Part shown: positions 42,362 to 51,259 of the stretch, piece after piece
Position numbering within the stretch: the first letter of the stretch is position 1
How the letters are laid out: each line of letters begins with the position of its first letter
The notes under the pieces: model-generated
The model's input: the letters and a program-made list of their open reading frames with translations, nothing else
Databases searched by the model: none
What the model was told of the DNA's origin: nothing
Translations under genes and position numbers: made by a program
DNA from: Gillisella vitis
GTDB lineage: Bacteria > Pseudomonadota > Alphaproteobacteria > Rhizobiales > Rhizobiaceae
Length of the DNA: 64,000 nt
Assembly (NCBI RefSeq): GCF_021559775.1
Contig: NZ_CP056047.1
Coordinates: forward strand, 1,178,001-1,242,000
Direction: 5' to 3'

Positions 42362-42559
42362 CTAATCCTGTTCTACCGGCAGAGACCCTCGCAAGCTCAG
42401 CATGATTTCTGTCCGTTGCCGTTCGCTATAGCGCGACCAATTGGCGATATCGTCCAGGCTGCGCCCGCAACCCAGGCAGAAGGCACTGGTCTCGTCCAGA
42501 GTGCAGATGCCAATGCAAGGCGAGGTGGCGCAGGGCGAAGAGGCTTGAGCGTTTGTCAT
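42362..42559 (-). CDS. DUF1289 small Cys-rich protein
   Basis: This 65-residue protein has the DUF1289 signature: SPCIGICTLDETSAFCLGCGRSLDDIANWSRYSERQR, with C-x3-C...C-x2-C spacing suggesting a metal or Fe-S site. It lies between cobS (9 nt) and the aspartic protease (3 nt) and is co-transcribed with them. Confidence 0.85.
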   Translation of the reverse strand: MTNAQASSPCATSPCIGICTLDETSAFCLGCGRSLDDIANWSRYSERQRTEIMLSLRGSLPVEQD

Positions 42560-42568
42560 GCTGATGTC

Positions 42569-43351
42569 CTACAAGGCCATGGCGATACTGGCCAGCGCGG
42601 TGATTTCACAAATCTGTTGGGTAGCGCCTATGGTATCGCCAGTCTGGCCGCCTAGCCTGTGCGAGACCAGCCGATTGGACGCGAAGGCCGCCGCGCCACT
42701 TGCGACAAGCATGACCGCCAGCGGATGAAAAGAGGTAACCGGCGCGATGGTGACAACCGCGACGGCCAAGCCGAGGAACAGGGCTGTATACAGGGTGTTA
42801 TCCTCCGGCCTGCCAAGTGATGCGGCGACGCCATCGGGTTTTGCCGGGGGCAGGGCATGCCAATGCCAAACCATCAGCGCCCGGCTGACGGCGGCTATGC
42901 CGATCATCACCAGAGCAACGTGGATGGGAGAGAGGCTGTTGACCAGCGAAGCCAGCGCCGCGACCCGCAGACCAACGCCAAAAACCAGGGCCAAGACCCC
43001 AAACGTTCCCACCCGGCTGTCCTTCATGATGTCCAGCGCTCTTTCGCGGCTGGCACCCCCGAGGCCATCGGCTGTGTCAGCAAAACCGTCCTCATGCAGG
43101 GCGCCGGTCAGCAGGACTTGCAAACCAATTGCGGCAAAAGCGGCGACCAAACTGCTGGCGCCGAGGCCCAGCATTAAGGCGAGCAACAAGCCCGCCGGGG
43201 CTGCAATGACCGCACCGGCCAGCGGAAAGGCGCGGGGCGTGCGGCTCATTTCGCCGGAATGGTTTTGGAAAAACCGCGACGCTATTGGCAGACGACTGAG
43301 GAAGCCGAGCGAACGGGCGAGATCATCGACAAATGCAGTCAGGGTCATCAA
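42569..43351 (-). CDS. cobS: Adenosylcobinamide-GDP ribazoletransferase
   Basis: This 260-residue polytopic membrane protein (CobS/CobV) joins adenosylcobinamide-GDP to alpha-ribazole in the last steps of B12 synthesis. The segments FLSRLPI at the start and GALHEDGFADTADGLGGASRERALDIMKDSRVGTFG carry the conserved acidic H-E-D-G-F-A-D-x-x-D signature. It has about six hydrophobic segments. It is divergent from cobT, whose product supplies alpha-ribazole phosphate. Confidence 0.92.
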   Translation of the reverse strand: MMTLTAFVDDLARSLGFLSRLPIASRFFQNHSGEMSRTPRAFPLAGAVIAAPAGLLLALMLGLGASSLVAAFAAIGLQVLLTGALHEDGFADTADGLGGASRERALDIMKDSRVGTFGVLALVFGVGLRVAALASLVNSLSPIHVALVMIGIAAVSRALMVWHWHALPPAKPDGVAASLGRPEDNTLYTALFLGLAVAVVTIAPVTSFHPLAVMLVASGAAAFASNRLVSHRLGGQTGDTIGATQQICEITALASIAMAL

Positions 43352-43661
43352 CGTCGTCCACTTTTTATATCTGAGAATTTGCCCGAGTTTCCTGGAGGGA
43401 AACCGTGCCGAATCCGGCTCTTTTCATGGTTTGATATATAGTTTGCCTATCGGTATTTGCCAGCCGCCGCGAAGGCTGGACGGTTGGTTCTGTTGGTCGC
43501 GTTTTCCGCAAAATCGTTTTCTCGTCATGTTTGTGAAAACAGGTAGATCAGGGTTTTTTCGCTCATTGATAAAATTTTGTGCGAATCGATTCCGATTTGG
43601 GAATTTATGCATTAAGAAAGGCGCCAAATCCGCCTGAATAAAAGACAAGAAAGCCTGCCTG
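43352..43661. other. Divergent promoter region cobS/cobT
   Basis: These 310 bp separate the two divergent cobalamin genes and are AT-rich. A short hairpin (CCAGCC / GGCTGG) lies at 43460-43479. No complete cobalamin riboswitch was found: the conserved AGYCAG-AGACC box is absent, although a GGGAAACCG-like fragment occurs near 43400. Confidence 0.5.
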
Positions 43662-44684
43662 ATGAGTGTAACCGGCCTGCCGTTTGACGATTTCCGAGTG
43701 CTGCTGCGCGATTTGCCAGGGCCTGACAGCCAGGCGCTAGTGGCGGCCCGCGACCGCGACCGTCAATTGACCAAGCCGCCGGGCTCGCTTGGCCGGTTGG
43801 AAGAAATCGCCATGTGGCTTGCCGCCTGGAGTGGCCGTGCGCCAGCGGTGAACCGTCCACTGGTGGCGATCTTTGCTGGCAATCACGGCGTAGCCAGGCA
43901 TGGTATCACGCCGTTTCCGTCCTCCGTTACCCAGCAGATGGTGGAGAATTTTGCAGCTGGTGGGGCGGCGATCAACCAGATCTGCGTTGCCCACGATCTC
44001 GGATTGAAGATTTTCGATCTGGCGCTGGATTATCCGACTGGCGATATTACCGTCGAGCCGGCTCTGTCGGAGCGTGATTGTGCGGCCACCATGGCCTTCG
44101 GCATGGAAGCGATCGCCGGTGGCACGGATCTGCTGTGCCTTGGCGAAATGGGGATTGGCAATACGACCATTGCCGCAGCAATCAACCTGGCGCTTTACGG
44201 CGGTTCGGCCGAGGACTGGGTCGGGCCTGGCACCGGCTCGCAAGGAGAAATGCTGGAGCGCAAGATTGCTGTGGTCAAGCAGGCGGTTGAGTTTCACCGC
44301 GATCACCTTTCTGATCCGCTGGAAGTGATGCGCCGCCTGGGAGGACGCGAAATCGCCGCCATGGCAGGTGCCATTCTTGCAGCGCGAATGGAGCGTATTC
44401 CGGTGCTGATCGATGGCTATGTGGCGACGGCTGCCGCTGCCCTGCTGAAAGCTGCTAATCCCTCGGCGCTCGACCATTGCCTGATCGGCCATGTCTCGGC
44501 GGAGCCAGGGCATTTGAAGGCGATCGACAAGCTGGGCAAGACGCCGCTTCTGGCGCTTGGCATGCGTCTGGGCGAGGGGACGGGTGCGGCCCTTGCCGCT
44601 GGCATCGTCAAGGCGGCTGCGGTCTGCCATACGGGCATGGCGACCTTCGAACAGGCCGGCGTGACCAATGTTGGCACCCATTGA
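43662..44684 (+). CDS. cobT: Nicotinate-nucleotide:dimethylbenzimidazole phosphoribosyltransferase
   Basis: This 340-residue enzyme (CobT, called CobU in Pseudomonas denitrificans) makes alpha-ribazole phosphate from DMB. It shows ARDRDRQLTKPPGSLGRLEEIA, FAGNHGVARHGITPFPSSVT, LCLGEMGIGNTTIAAA and, near the C-terminus, HVSAEPGHLKAIDKLGKTPLL and LRMGEGTGAA-like LGMRLGEGTGAALA with the catalytic Glu. BluB, encoded at 61354, makes its DMB substrate. The end overlaps an upstream in-frame option of dgkA. Confidence 0.95.
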   Translation: MSVTGLPFDDFRVLLRDLPGPDSQALVAARDRDRQLTKPPGSLGRLEEIAMWLAAWSGRAPAVNRPLVAIFAGNHGVARHGITPFPSSVTQQMVENFAAGGAAINQICVAHDLGLKIFDLALDYPTGDITVEPALSERDCAATMAFGMEAIAGGTDLLCLGEMGIGNTTIAAAINLALYGGSAEDWVGPGTGSQGEMLERKIAVVKQAVEFHRDHLSDPLEVMRRLGGREIAAMAGAILAARMERIPVLIDGYVATAAAALLKAANPSALDHCLIGHVSAEPGHLKAIDKLGKTPLLALGMRLGEGTGAALAAGIVKAAAVCHTGMATFEQAGVTNVGTH

Positions 44685-44727
44685 GGCATCTTCTGTTGAA
44701 AAGCCTGGTATTGAGACGGCATCAAAC

Positions 44728-45117
44728 ATGAGTTTAGAAGACGATAAACCCGCCCCCTTTGAGAAAAAGACCGGGTTTGCCCATCTTTTTGCTGCCACTC
44801 GCTATTCCATGCAGGGCGCGCGCCGCTTGTGGCGCGAGGCCGCGTTTCGCCATGAAGTGCTGGCGTTCGGAGCTGGCCTGCTGCTGCTTGCGCTGAGGGG
44901 CGCTGCACCTGTCTATTATCTCGGCTTTTTGTTGTTGATGCTGGTGCTTTTTTCCGTCGAGGCTCTAAATACCGCAATCGAAGACGTGATCGACCGGATT
45001 TCACCGGAATTTTCGATCGTCGCCCGCAATGCGAAGGACTTAGGATCGTTTGCAGTGTTCTGCCTGTTGGTTGCCAACGGGCTCTATATCGGCTGGGTAA
45101 TGCTTTTCGCTGGCTGA
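44728..45117 (+). CDS. dgkA: Diacylglycerol kinase
   Basis: This roughly 129-residue integral membrane lipid kinase phosphorylates diacylglycerol and recycles lipid from periplasmic glucan synthesis. The active-site signature EALNTAIEDVIDR is intact, and three hydrophobic segments follow the usual order. ATG 44728 gives the normal family length. An earlier ATG (44668, overlapping cobT) would add 20 residues and cannot be excluded. Confidence 0.88.
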   Translation: MSLEDDKPAPFEKKTGFAHLFAATRYSMQGARRLWREAAFRHEVLAFGAGLLLLALRGAAPVYYLGFLLLMLVLFSVEALNTAIEDVIDRISPEFSIVARNAKDLGSFAVFCLLVANGLYIGWVMLFAG

Positions 45118-45148
45118 GCCACTCTACCGAAACAACAAGGATGAATGA

Positions 45149-45391
45149 ATGAAACGCCTGCTGCGCCTGATATTGATCATGGCAATCGCCGCCATCGTGC
45201 TCTTCGGCTCGCGCTGGTATACCTATGTCACCAATACGGAAACCCCGTATCAGGAAGTCGGTATTGACATCAACAGCCGCCTGCCGGATCCGTTCAACAA
45301 ATGGGGCTGCGCCAAGCTGCAAGCCAATTTTAGCACCATGCTGCCGCCTTATGGCTGCCAAAACCCCACCGACCCGAAGCAATGGCGCTAG
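45149..45391 (+). CDS. Small membrane-anchored protein, conserved in rhizobia
   Basis: This 80-residue protein has an N-terminal transmembrane or uncleaved signal helix (residues 4-20) and a periplasmic tail containing two Cys (WGCAKLQ...YGCQNP) that could form a disulfide. It lies 31 nt after dgkA and before a strong terminator, so it is the last gene of the cobT-dgkA unit. Function unknown. Confidence 0.75.
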   Translation: MKRLLRLILIMAIAAIVLFGSRWYTYVTNTETPYQEVGIDINSRLPDPFNKWGCAKLQANFSTMLPPYGCQNPTDPKQWR

Positions 45392-45451
45392 GGTCCACCT
45401 GGTTGCAATTGAACCGGTCTGCTTTAACTCTCTCTATTTTCTGAATTTTTC

Positions 45452-45482
45452 AGCGCTTCCGGGAAACCGGAAGCGCTTTTTT
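45452..45482 (+). terminator. Rho-independent terminator after cobT-dgkA unit
   Basis: An 11-bp perfect stem (AGCGCTTCCGG / CCGGAAGCGCT) with a GAAA tetraloop, followed by TTTTTATT. A textbook intrinsic terminator. Confidence 0.92.
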
Positions 45483-46133
45483 ATTGGTGTTTTTCCAGAC
45501 TGTTGTCTGAGGCATGCACTCACCACGCGTTCCAATAAAATTGAGGGTAAATTGCGCTTGTGTTCGTCAGTTGATGGTTACATCGCATGTGTATCCTGCC
45601 GTGACTTTTACAGTCCACCGCAAAAGCGTACCGGTCAGTATTCAACAAGCAGCGTTGAGCCATGATGGTGTTGCAATCTGATCAGGTGGAAATCATCAAT
45701 GACTGGCATGTCATGGGGATGACGGCGATCTCCCTTACCAATTTTATCTCGGGCAAAGAGCAATCTTTTACGGAGGAAGATCGGGCTCATGTCACATCTT
45801 TTTCGGCATCGCTCCGTTATGCGCTGAAAACCTTTAGCGATATGGCCAAACAACTGCCCTTCAATCTGCCTCCTGTCGCGACGCTGACCTGGCCTCGTTA
45901 CAGGCTTGGGCTGTCCCGGCTTTGGATCGCGTGGAACGACAGGGGTCGAGTCTGCAATCGAGATTTGGGCGGCATTTGATGGGCTTGCGCCTTTCCCCAA
46001 TGTTTTGGGGACCATTCTTTGTCGGGCCGGTGTTTGGAGGAAGACAGGCCTGATCGAACGGCTCGGTCAATTGACTGAGCCGAAGCGCGCGGTAGGAGGC
46101 CGCGCGCTCCATCTACCAGAGGAGGAGGATGCC
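45483..46133. other. Gap before porin gene, possible gene remnant
   Basis: There is no confident gene in this 651-bp stretch. A frame at 45662-45979 begins DQVEIINDWHVMGMT, which recalls the acyl-CoA dehydrogenase DW-x-V-x-G-M motif, but the rest does not fit, so it may be a decayed fragment or chance. A very stable hairpin lies at 46084-46108. Confidence 0.4.
46084..46108 (+). promoter_or_regulatory. Stable hairpin in porin 5' region
   Basis: A perfect 9-bp GC stem (AGCGCGCGG / CCGCGCGCT) with the loop TAGGAGG, 25 nt before the likely porin TTG. The loop holds an SD-like AGGAGG, and the presumed true SD (GAGGAGGAGG) lies just downstream. It could modulate transcript stability or translation. 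Confidence 0.45.
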
Positions 46134-47567
46134 TTGAAGCAGGGAAAGAGGACGTGTGCCGTCGCCAGTCTGGCGACGCAGAGAGGGCTCGAATACAATA
46201 TTCATGCAGCAAAACTGTTCTGTACATTGTGGTTCATCGTGCTGTTTGGAATTGCCGTCCCAGTGGCGGCCCAGCCTGCTTTGGTTGCCGATGTGCCTTC
46301 ATCTGCCCTGGGAAACCTTCCCGATCCGGTTTACGAAGGCCCTTTGGCGTCCGTTGGAAAAGCTCTGCATGATAACGGAATTGACCTCCGGTTGGACTAT
46401 TTCAACATTTACCAGAGTTCCCCGACATATGGATTCAGCTCGACGGCTTATGGCGGGTTAATCTTTGATGCGACTGGTCATCTGTCGCCTGATTTTCGAT
46501 TAAGGCTGACGGAAACGTTTAATTTTCCGGCTCACAATGTCGGTGGCTACGCGAATGTCTTCGTTGGGCCCGTTCGCGACAAGTCAGACACGGATCTCAC
46601 TCGCTTAACATTCCAGGCGGATTTTTTCGATGATCGGCTCCTGATCGAGGCTGGTCGTATGGGGCTTGTTGAAAATTTCATGACCAGGGGGTTCTGCGAC
46701 GGTCCCGCCTGCGTCAACTCCACACAAGGGGCAACCCTCCATCTGCCTGAGGCGGGGCTTGCCGTTTGGGGTGCGCGGGCGGCATATAAAATGACGCCCA
46801 ACACAACGGCAGGCTTCGGTATCGTTGAAAACAATACTGACAACTGGCTGGACGGTGATGGTTGGGATTGGGAAAAGGGCAGTACCGATGGGTATATTGC
46901 GGTCGCCAACATCATTCATGCAGAGAGTTTCATAGATACCCCTCGTCCTCTAAAATTCGAGATTGGTGCCTATCGCCGCTCAGCCGCCTATAATGATGCA
47001 CTTTACGACGACGGGCCAGGCAACCCGACATTCAGCTCCGCTTCGCCGACTGTCATCACCCACAAGAATGGCACCAACGGTCTGTATGGGCAGGTCCGAA
47101 AAGTCCTCTGGAGCGATCCTAACGGCGGTCCGGTTCCGAAGAACCTGGCATTCTATGGCGGTGTTTTCCACACGCTCGGTGAAGGTCAGGCCTATCCGTG
47201 GGAAGCCTATGCCGGCCTCGAATATTCGGGCTTTCTGCCGGAGAATCCGCTCACCACAATTGGCGCGTCCATCCACTACATCGCTCTTAGCGAGGAACGC
47301 GCGCAATATGAAACAAACGCCCGGCGGGTCATGGCAGGACTTGATCAGCGGCAGTCGAAGGACACATTCATGTTTGATGTGCATGCAAGAACGGGACTGT
47401 TCAACAGGGGCGTTATCAACGCCGGTGCCGCATATATCGTCAATCCGAACACAATCGTACCAACCGATTTTTCGTCAAAACAACAGAAGGACGGCTTCTT
47501 CTTTTATGTGGCGCTGGCGTTCGACCTCGGCGGCAGCTTGGGCCTGTCGCCCCGTATAGGGCCGTAA
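46134..47567 (+). CDS. Carbohydrate porin, OprB family
   Basis: This roughly 477-residue outer-membrane porin has a signal sequence (hydrophobic core WFIVLFGIAVPVAAQ, cleaved before QPALVAD in the present reading) and beta-barrel character. Typical OprB features include GIDLRLDYFNIYQ, TRLTFQADFFDDRLLIEAGRMGLVENF and a C-terminal strand rich in aromatic residues (DGFFFYVALAFDLG). TTG 46134 is chosen as start because AGGAGG lies 8 nt upstream; no ATG is available in frame before the signal peptide. It would admit sugars. Confidence 0.8.
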   Translation: MKQGKRTCAVASLATQRGLEYNIHAAKLFCTLWFIVLFGIAVPVAAQPALVADVPSSALGNLPDPVYEGPLASVGKALHDNGIDLRLDYFNIYQSSPTYGFSSTAYGGLIFDATGHLSPDFRLRLTETFNFPAHNVGGYANVFVGPVRDKSDTDLTRLTFQADFFDDRLLIEAGRMGLVENFMTRGFCDGPACVNSTQGATLHLPEAGLAVWGARAAYKMTPNTTAGFGIVENNTDNWLDGDGWDWEKGSTDGYIAVANIIHAESFIDTPRPLKFEIGAYRRSAAYNDALYDDGPGNPTFSSASPTVITHKNGTNGLYGQVRKVLWSDPNGGPVPKNLAFYGGVFHTLGEGQAYPWEAYAGLEYSGFLPENPLTTIGASIHYIALSEERAQYETNARRVMAGLDQRQSKDTFMFDVHARTGLFNRGVINAGAAYIVNPNTIVPTDFSSKQQKDGFFFYVALAFDLGGSLGLSPRIGP

Positions 47568-47569
47568 GC

Positions 47570-47593
47570 CGCTCTTACGATCATGTAAGAGCG
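47570..47593 (+). terminator. Hairpin after porin gene
   Basis: A perfect 9-bp stem (CGCTCTTAC / GTAAGAGCG) with a 6-nt loop and a short CTTTC tail begins 3 nt after the porin stop. Probable terminator, shared with the convergent BON gene. Confidence 0.6.
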
Positions 47594-47620
47594 CTTTCGA
47601 CCCTCGCATAACAAGCACCA

Positions 47621-48175
47621 TCAGTCCTCATCGGGCTGATGGGCATCGACCCCCATGGCTTCGATCTCGTTGATGACATGACGAACACCGGGAACGCTGA
47701 GTGCCAAACGCGCCGCCATCCGCAGTTCTTCGTTGGTATCAACCATGCCGCTCAGGGTTGCCGTATGGCCATCGACGCTGATTTCGATATTGTCGAGCAC
47801 CATGTCGTCGACTGCCTCGAACCGCTCGGCAATGCGGCTTTCGATGTCGTCGCTGTCTTCACGACCGATGGTGGCGGGGCTCAAACTATCCTTTAGCGCC
47901 TCTTCTTTTCCAGAGGCATCGACTTCCTCAATACGGTATCCACCATTGGTATCACGGTCGAAATTGCCAGCGGTTTCTCCGTAAGGACGATTTTCCGGCG
48001 CGTCCGAGGCAGCTGCCGGTGTGTCGGAATAAGGCCAGCCGTCGTTGATATCGCGCGCTTCCAGGTCCCGCAATTCGTCTTCGGTGGATGCAGCGTTTCC
48101 ATGCTTGGCATAAATCATCACACGTTCTCCTGGTTTTTTCTTTTGGATAAACGTTTCAGGATTGATTTGGTTCAT
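47621..48175 (-). CDS. BON-domain protein
   Basis: This 184-residue protein has an acidic, low-complexity N-terminal part (to about 115) and a C-terminal BON domain (about 118-175: IESRIAERFEAVDDMVLDNIEISVDGHTATLSGMVDTNEELRMAARLALSVPGVRHVINEI). No signal peptide or membrane segment. BON domains often bind phospholipid or glycan surfaces. ATG 48175 is preferred for the GGGGATG before it; a start at 48208 has no SD. Confidence 0.8.
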   Translation of the reverse strand: MNQINPETFIQKKKPGERVMIYAKHGNAASTEDELRDLEARDINDGWPYSDTPAAASDAPENRPYGETAGNFDRDTNGGYRIEEVDASGKEEALKDSLSPATIGREDSDDIESRIAERFEAVDDMVLDNIEISVDGHTATLSGMVDTNEELRMAARLALSVPGVRHVINEIEAMGVDAHQPDED

Positions 48176-48235
48176 ATCATCCCCGGTAGGCTGGGGAGTG
48201 CAGGCCATCCGAGTGTCAGACGCCGCCTGTGACGA

Positions 48236-48736
48236 TCATGTTTGGGACAATGCGGACTTTTGCCATTTCTTCAGCAACCGATCGCGTTTCAGGCGGGAAA
48301 GCCGCTGGATCCAGAACACGCCGTCGAGCTGATCGATTTCATGCTGCATGCAGATGGCAGCGAAGTCCTGAAGCTCTTCCTCGCGAACCGTGCCGTCCAG
48401 CGACTGGTAGCGAAGGGTAATCTGGCGCGGCCGTGTCACGGTCTCGGTCACGCCCGGCATGCAGACGCTCCCTTCATCATGCTCCAGAGTGTTTTCAGAA
48501 AAGGAGAGGATTTCAGGATTGACGTAATCACGCCGTCCACCCAATTCGGGCAGATCGAGGATGACCAGACGCATCAGCTCGCCCACATGCGCAGCGGTAA
48601 TGCCGACGCCGGGTGCGGCGCGCATTGCATCGTATAATGCATCGGCAAAACTGGTCAGCCTGTCGTCAAACGCCGTTACGGTCTGGCAAGGTTTCGCCAG
48701 AAGCGGATGAGGGTAGCGCAGGATTTTCAGGGTCAT
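48236..48736 (-). CDS. Peptide deformylase-like protein with altered metal site
   Basis: This 166-residue protein aligns with PDF over its length (LKILRYPHPLLAKPCQTV; LDLPELGGRRDYVNPEI). All three catalytic motifs are changed: GVGITAAH (normally G-x-G-L-A-A-x-Q), E88-G-S-V-C92 (normally E-G-C-x-S) and H132-E-I-D-Q136 (normally H-E-x-D-H). Two of three metal ligands are therefore lost or shifted. It is likely a Rhizobiales PDF paralogue without standard deformylase activity. It sits 18 nt from fnrN on the same strand. Confidence 0.8.
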   Translation of the reverse strand: MTLKILRYPHPLLAKPCQTVTAFDDRLTSFADALYDAMRAAPGVGITAAHVGELMRLVILDLPELGGRRDYVNPEILSFSENTLEHDEGSVCMPGVTETVTRPRQITLRYQSLDGTVREEELQDFAAICMQHEIDQLDGVFWIQRLSRLKRDRLLKKWQKSALSQT

Positions 48737-48754
48737 GACAGAACGATAGGCGGC

Positions 48755-49498
48755 TCAATCGGAGCCAGCCGCCTCGCGCAGCTTGCGACGGTCGGGCACG
48801 ATGACATGGCGGTTATTCTCGATGACGATAATGCCCTCCTTGCGCAGTTTGGTCATCTGCCGGCTGACGGTTTCAATGGTCAGGCCGAGGAAATCGGCAA
48901 TATCGGCGCGCGACAGCGGCAGGTCGAAGCTTTTGCTGAACGGCTGCATTGGGTCGATATGGGTGGCGATCAGATGGAGAAAGCTTGCCACTTTTTCCTG
49001 CGCCGTTTTGCGGCCCAGCGTCAGCATCCATTCGCGCGCTTCATCCAGCTCCTTCAGGGACTGTTCGTGCAGCTTTCGCTCGAAATCAGGGGCATCGGCC
49101 ACCAGCCGGTCGATGACAGCACGGGGAAAGGCGCAGATTTCCGCGTCGGTCGCGGCCTCAGCTGTCAAACTGCTTTCCTTCAGGAAGGGGCGCCCCATGA
49201 AATCCGGGGCAAATTGCAGGCCAACGATCTGTTGGCGGCCATCCGCCATCATTTTCGACAGCTTGACCACGCCCTTGACGATATTGCTATAGCTGGAGAT
49301 CTGCTCTCCCTGGCCGATCACTTCGCCGCCCGCGTCGATATGGCGCTTTGTCGAGATACGGTTGAGCTCGATCAATTGAAGAATCGAAAGGGAGGCGCAT
49401 ACTCCGCCATGCCTGGCTTCGCATTCACTGCAAACAGCAGGCGTCTCCGCGCCGCTGGTGCTGCTTTTAAGACTATGCATGTCCATTGTCTGCCCCAT
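48755..49498 (-). CDS. fnrN: FnrN-type oxygen-sensing Crp/Fnr regulator
   Basis: This 247-residue regulator has the four Cys of [4Fe-4S] Fnr proteins (C23-x2-C26-x7-C34 and C122), a cyclic-nucleotide-like sensor domain, and a C-terminal HTH with SRADIADFLGLTIETVSRQMTKLRKEG; the E-x-x-S-R recognition residues are present. The protein would activate genes at low oxygen through TTGAT-N4-ATCAA boxes. A near-perfect box lies in the divergent region towards hemN. The start could be ATG 49498 or 49486. Confidence 0.9.
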   Translation of the reverse strand: MGQTMDMHSLKSSTSGAETPAVCSECEARHGGVCASLSILQLIELNRISTKRHIDAGGEVIGQGEQISSYSNIVKGVVKLSKMMADGRQQIVGLQFAPDFMGRPFLKESSLTAEAATDAEICAFPRAVIDRLVADAPDFERKLHEQSLKELDEAREWMLTLGRKTAQEKVASFLHLIATHIDPMQPFSKSFDLPLSRADIADFLGLTIETVSRQMTKLRKEGIIVIENNRHVIVPDRRKLREAAGSD

Positions 49499-49722
49499 AC
49501 ATGTGAAGTCGCGCGTACACGTAGCGTCGCGCGTGCTTGTGACGCCCAGGTTCGGTCGAACAGTTCGTCATTGTGCAATTGCGCGCCGTAGGGCGCCGAC
49601 AAAAGTTCAAAAACGACACAGGCCACGCAGAAACGGTGATGCAGCAGACACGCATCTAAAGCCGCCGAATTTTCCGTCGCGCTCCCATGAGGAGTTTCTA
49701 CCTGAACGAGACTATCAAGAAA

Positions 49723-49736
49723 TTGATCGAAGTCAA
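49723..49736. promoter_or_regulatory. Anaerobox (FNR-type site) upstream of hemN
   Basis: TTGAT-CGAA-GTCAA matches TTGAT-N4-ATCAA at 9 of 10 positions. It is centred about 70 bp before the hemN ATG, within the fnrN-hemN divergent region (49499-49799, otherwise without a recognisable gene). It fits FnrN activation of hemN and possibly fnrN autoregulation. Confidence 0.7.
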
Positions 49737-49799
49737 AGTCCGTTCCGTTGAAACCGATTATTTGTTCAGTCCAACCGCCACTCGACAAGGCCTCAGTTC

Positions 49800-51152
49800 A
49801 TGCCCGCCAAAGCGCTTCTTCCGAAATATGCCGCCGCCGTTCCGCGCTACACGAGTTATCCGACGGCGCCGCATTTTCATACCGGTGTTGACTGTGGCAA
49901 TTATGCGCAGTGGCTATCGCTGTTGGGGCAGGGGCAGACGATCTCACTTTATATTCATATCCCCTACTGCGACAGGCTCTGCTGGTTTTGCGCCTGCCAT
50001 ACCAAACATACACTAAAGTATGAGCCGATAACCGCTTATCTTACCGCGCTTTTCAGCGAGGTCGAAAATACCGGCAGGCTCGTTGGACGCGAAGCGGTGG
50101 TGACGGCTGTGCATCTTGGTGGTGGCTCTCCCACCATGCTGCGTCCGCAGGACATGGTGGCGCTGATGGACCGGCTCCGGGCAAATTTTACATTTGCCGA
50201 TGATGCGGAAATCAGCGTGGAGATGGACCCGAACGATCTCGACGAAGCTCGATATGATGCGCTTGCATCCATTGGTTTGACGCGGGCAAGCCTCGGTGTT
50301 CAGGATTTCGACCCGGTGGTTCAGAAGGCGATCAACCGTCTCCAAACCTTCGAACAGACTAAATCAGTGGTTGAACAGGTGCGTCTGCGCGGCGCCACCT
50401 CGGTCAATTGCGATATTCTCTATGGTCTTCCCTATCAGACCCTCGACAGTCTGGAGAAAACTGTCCTTGATATCGTGTCGTTGAAGCCGGATCGGATTGC
50501 GTTATTCGGCTATGCTCATGTCCCCTGGATGAAAAAGCATCAAACGCTGATTCCCGAGAGCGCCTTGCCTGATATCGTCATGCGCTATGAACAGATGGTG
50601 CGGGCCTCTGCCATGCTGGTTGAGGCTGGCTATGATGCCATTGGCATCGACCATTTTGCATTGCCCGAGGATAGTCTGGCTGTCGCGGCACGGCAGAAAC
50701 GGCTGCGGCGTAATTTCCAGGGTTATACGACTGACGGCGCCGATGCCTTGATCGGACTTGGCGCCTCTTCGATCAGCCAACTGCCACAAGGCTATGTACA
50801 GAACATGCCCGCGACTGGAGAATATCAGCGTCTTGTCAGCGAAAACGGGCTTGCCGCGACACGAGGCATTGCTCTGACCGGCGATGACCGGGTGCGTGCC
50901 GCCGTCATCGAGCAGATCATGTGCGAGTTCGGCTTTTCCTTTGCCGAGATCCGCCAGGCTTTTCCAGATGTCGCCGAGGATGTGATCGCAGAAGCCAAGA
51001 TATTCACGGCTTCCAACGGTGACGATCTATGCCGGATCGACCGCGAGTGTTTTACTCTGACCCCAACCGGGCGGCTCTTTGCCCGCAGCATTGCGGCCAC
51101 GTTCGATTGCTACTTTTCCAGCGGTAAGGCCCGTCATTCCATTGCGGTTTGA
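49800..51152 (+). CDS. hemN: Oxygen-independent coproporphyrinogen III oxidase
   Basis: This 450-residue radical SAM enzyme of haem synthesis decarboxylates coproporphyrinogen III without oxygen. The cluster motif is C57-x3-C61-x2-C64 in IPYCDRLCWFCACHTKH. GGGSPT and SVEMDPNDL are also typical, and a HemN C-terminal domain is present (QIMCEFGFSFAEI). It is divergent from fnrN with an anaerobox between them. Confidence 0.95.
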   Translation: MPAKALLPKYAAAVPRYTSYPTAPHFHTGVDCGNYAQWLSLLGQGQTISLYIHIPYCDRLCWFCACHTKHTLKYEPITAYLTALFSEVENTGRLVGREAVVTAVHLGGGSPTMLRPQDMVALMDRLRANFTFADDAEISVEMDPNDLDEARYDALASIGLTRASLGVQDFDPVVQKAINRLQTFEQTKSVVEQVRLRGATSVNCDILYGLPYQTLDSLEKTVLDIVSLKPDRIALFGYAHVPWMKKHQTLIPESALPDIVMRYEQMVRASAMLVEAGYDAIGIDHFALPEDSLAVAARQKRLRRNFQGYTTDGADALIGLGASSISQLPQGYVQNMPATGEYQRLVSENGLAATRGIALTGDDRVRAAVIEQIMCEFGFSFAEIRQAFPDVAEDVIAEAKIFTASNGDDLCRIDRECFTLTPTGRLFARSIAATFDCYFSSGKARHSIAV

Positions 51153-51259
51153 GGAATAGGTCTGCATTTTTGCTAGGGGCGCACAAAACAGGCCATTGGC
51201 TTTTGCCCGAGTTTTGCCTATGTGGGACGCTGAATTTGAAATTCTGAAGGATAATTGGC

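Noticed and set aside
43352..43661. Possible second cobalamin riboswitch between cobS and cobT
   Set aside because: A GGGAAACCG fragment near 43400 resembles part of the conserved core, but the B12 box and P1 closing arms could not be found on either strand.
45662..45979. 105-codon frame starting with an acyl-CoA-dehydrogenase-like DWHVMGMT
   Set aside because: Only about 15 residues fit the family and the rest does not. No SD; may be a remnant or chance.
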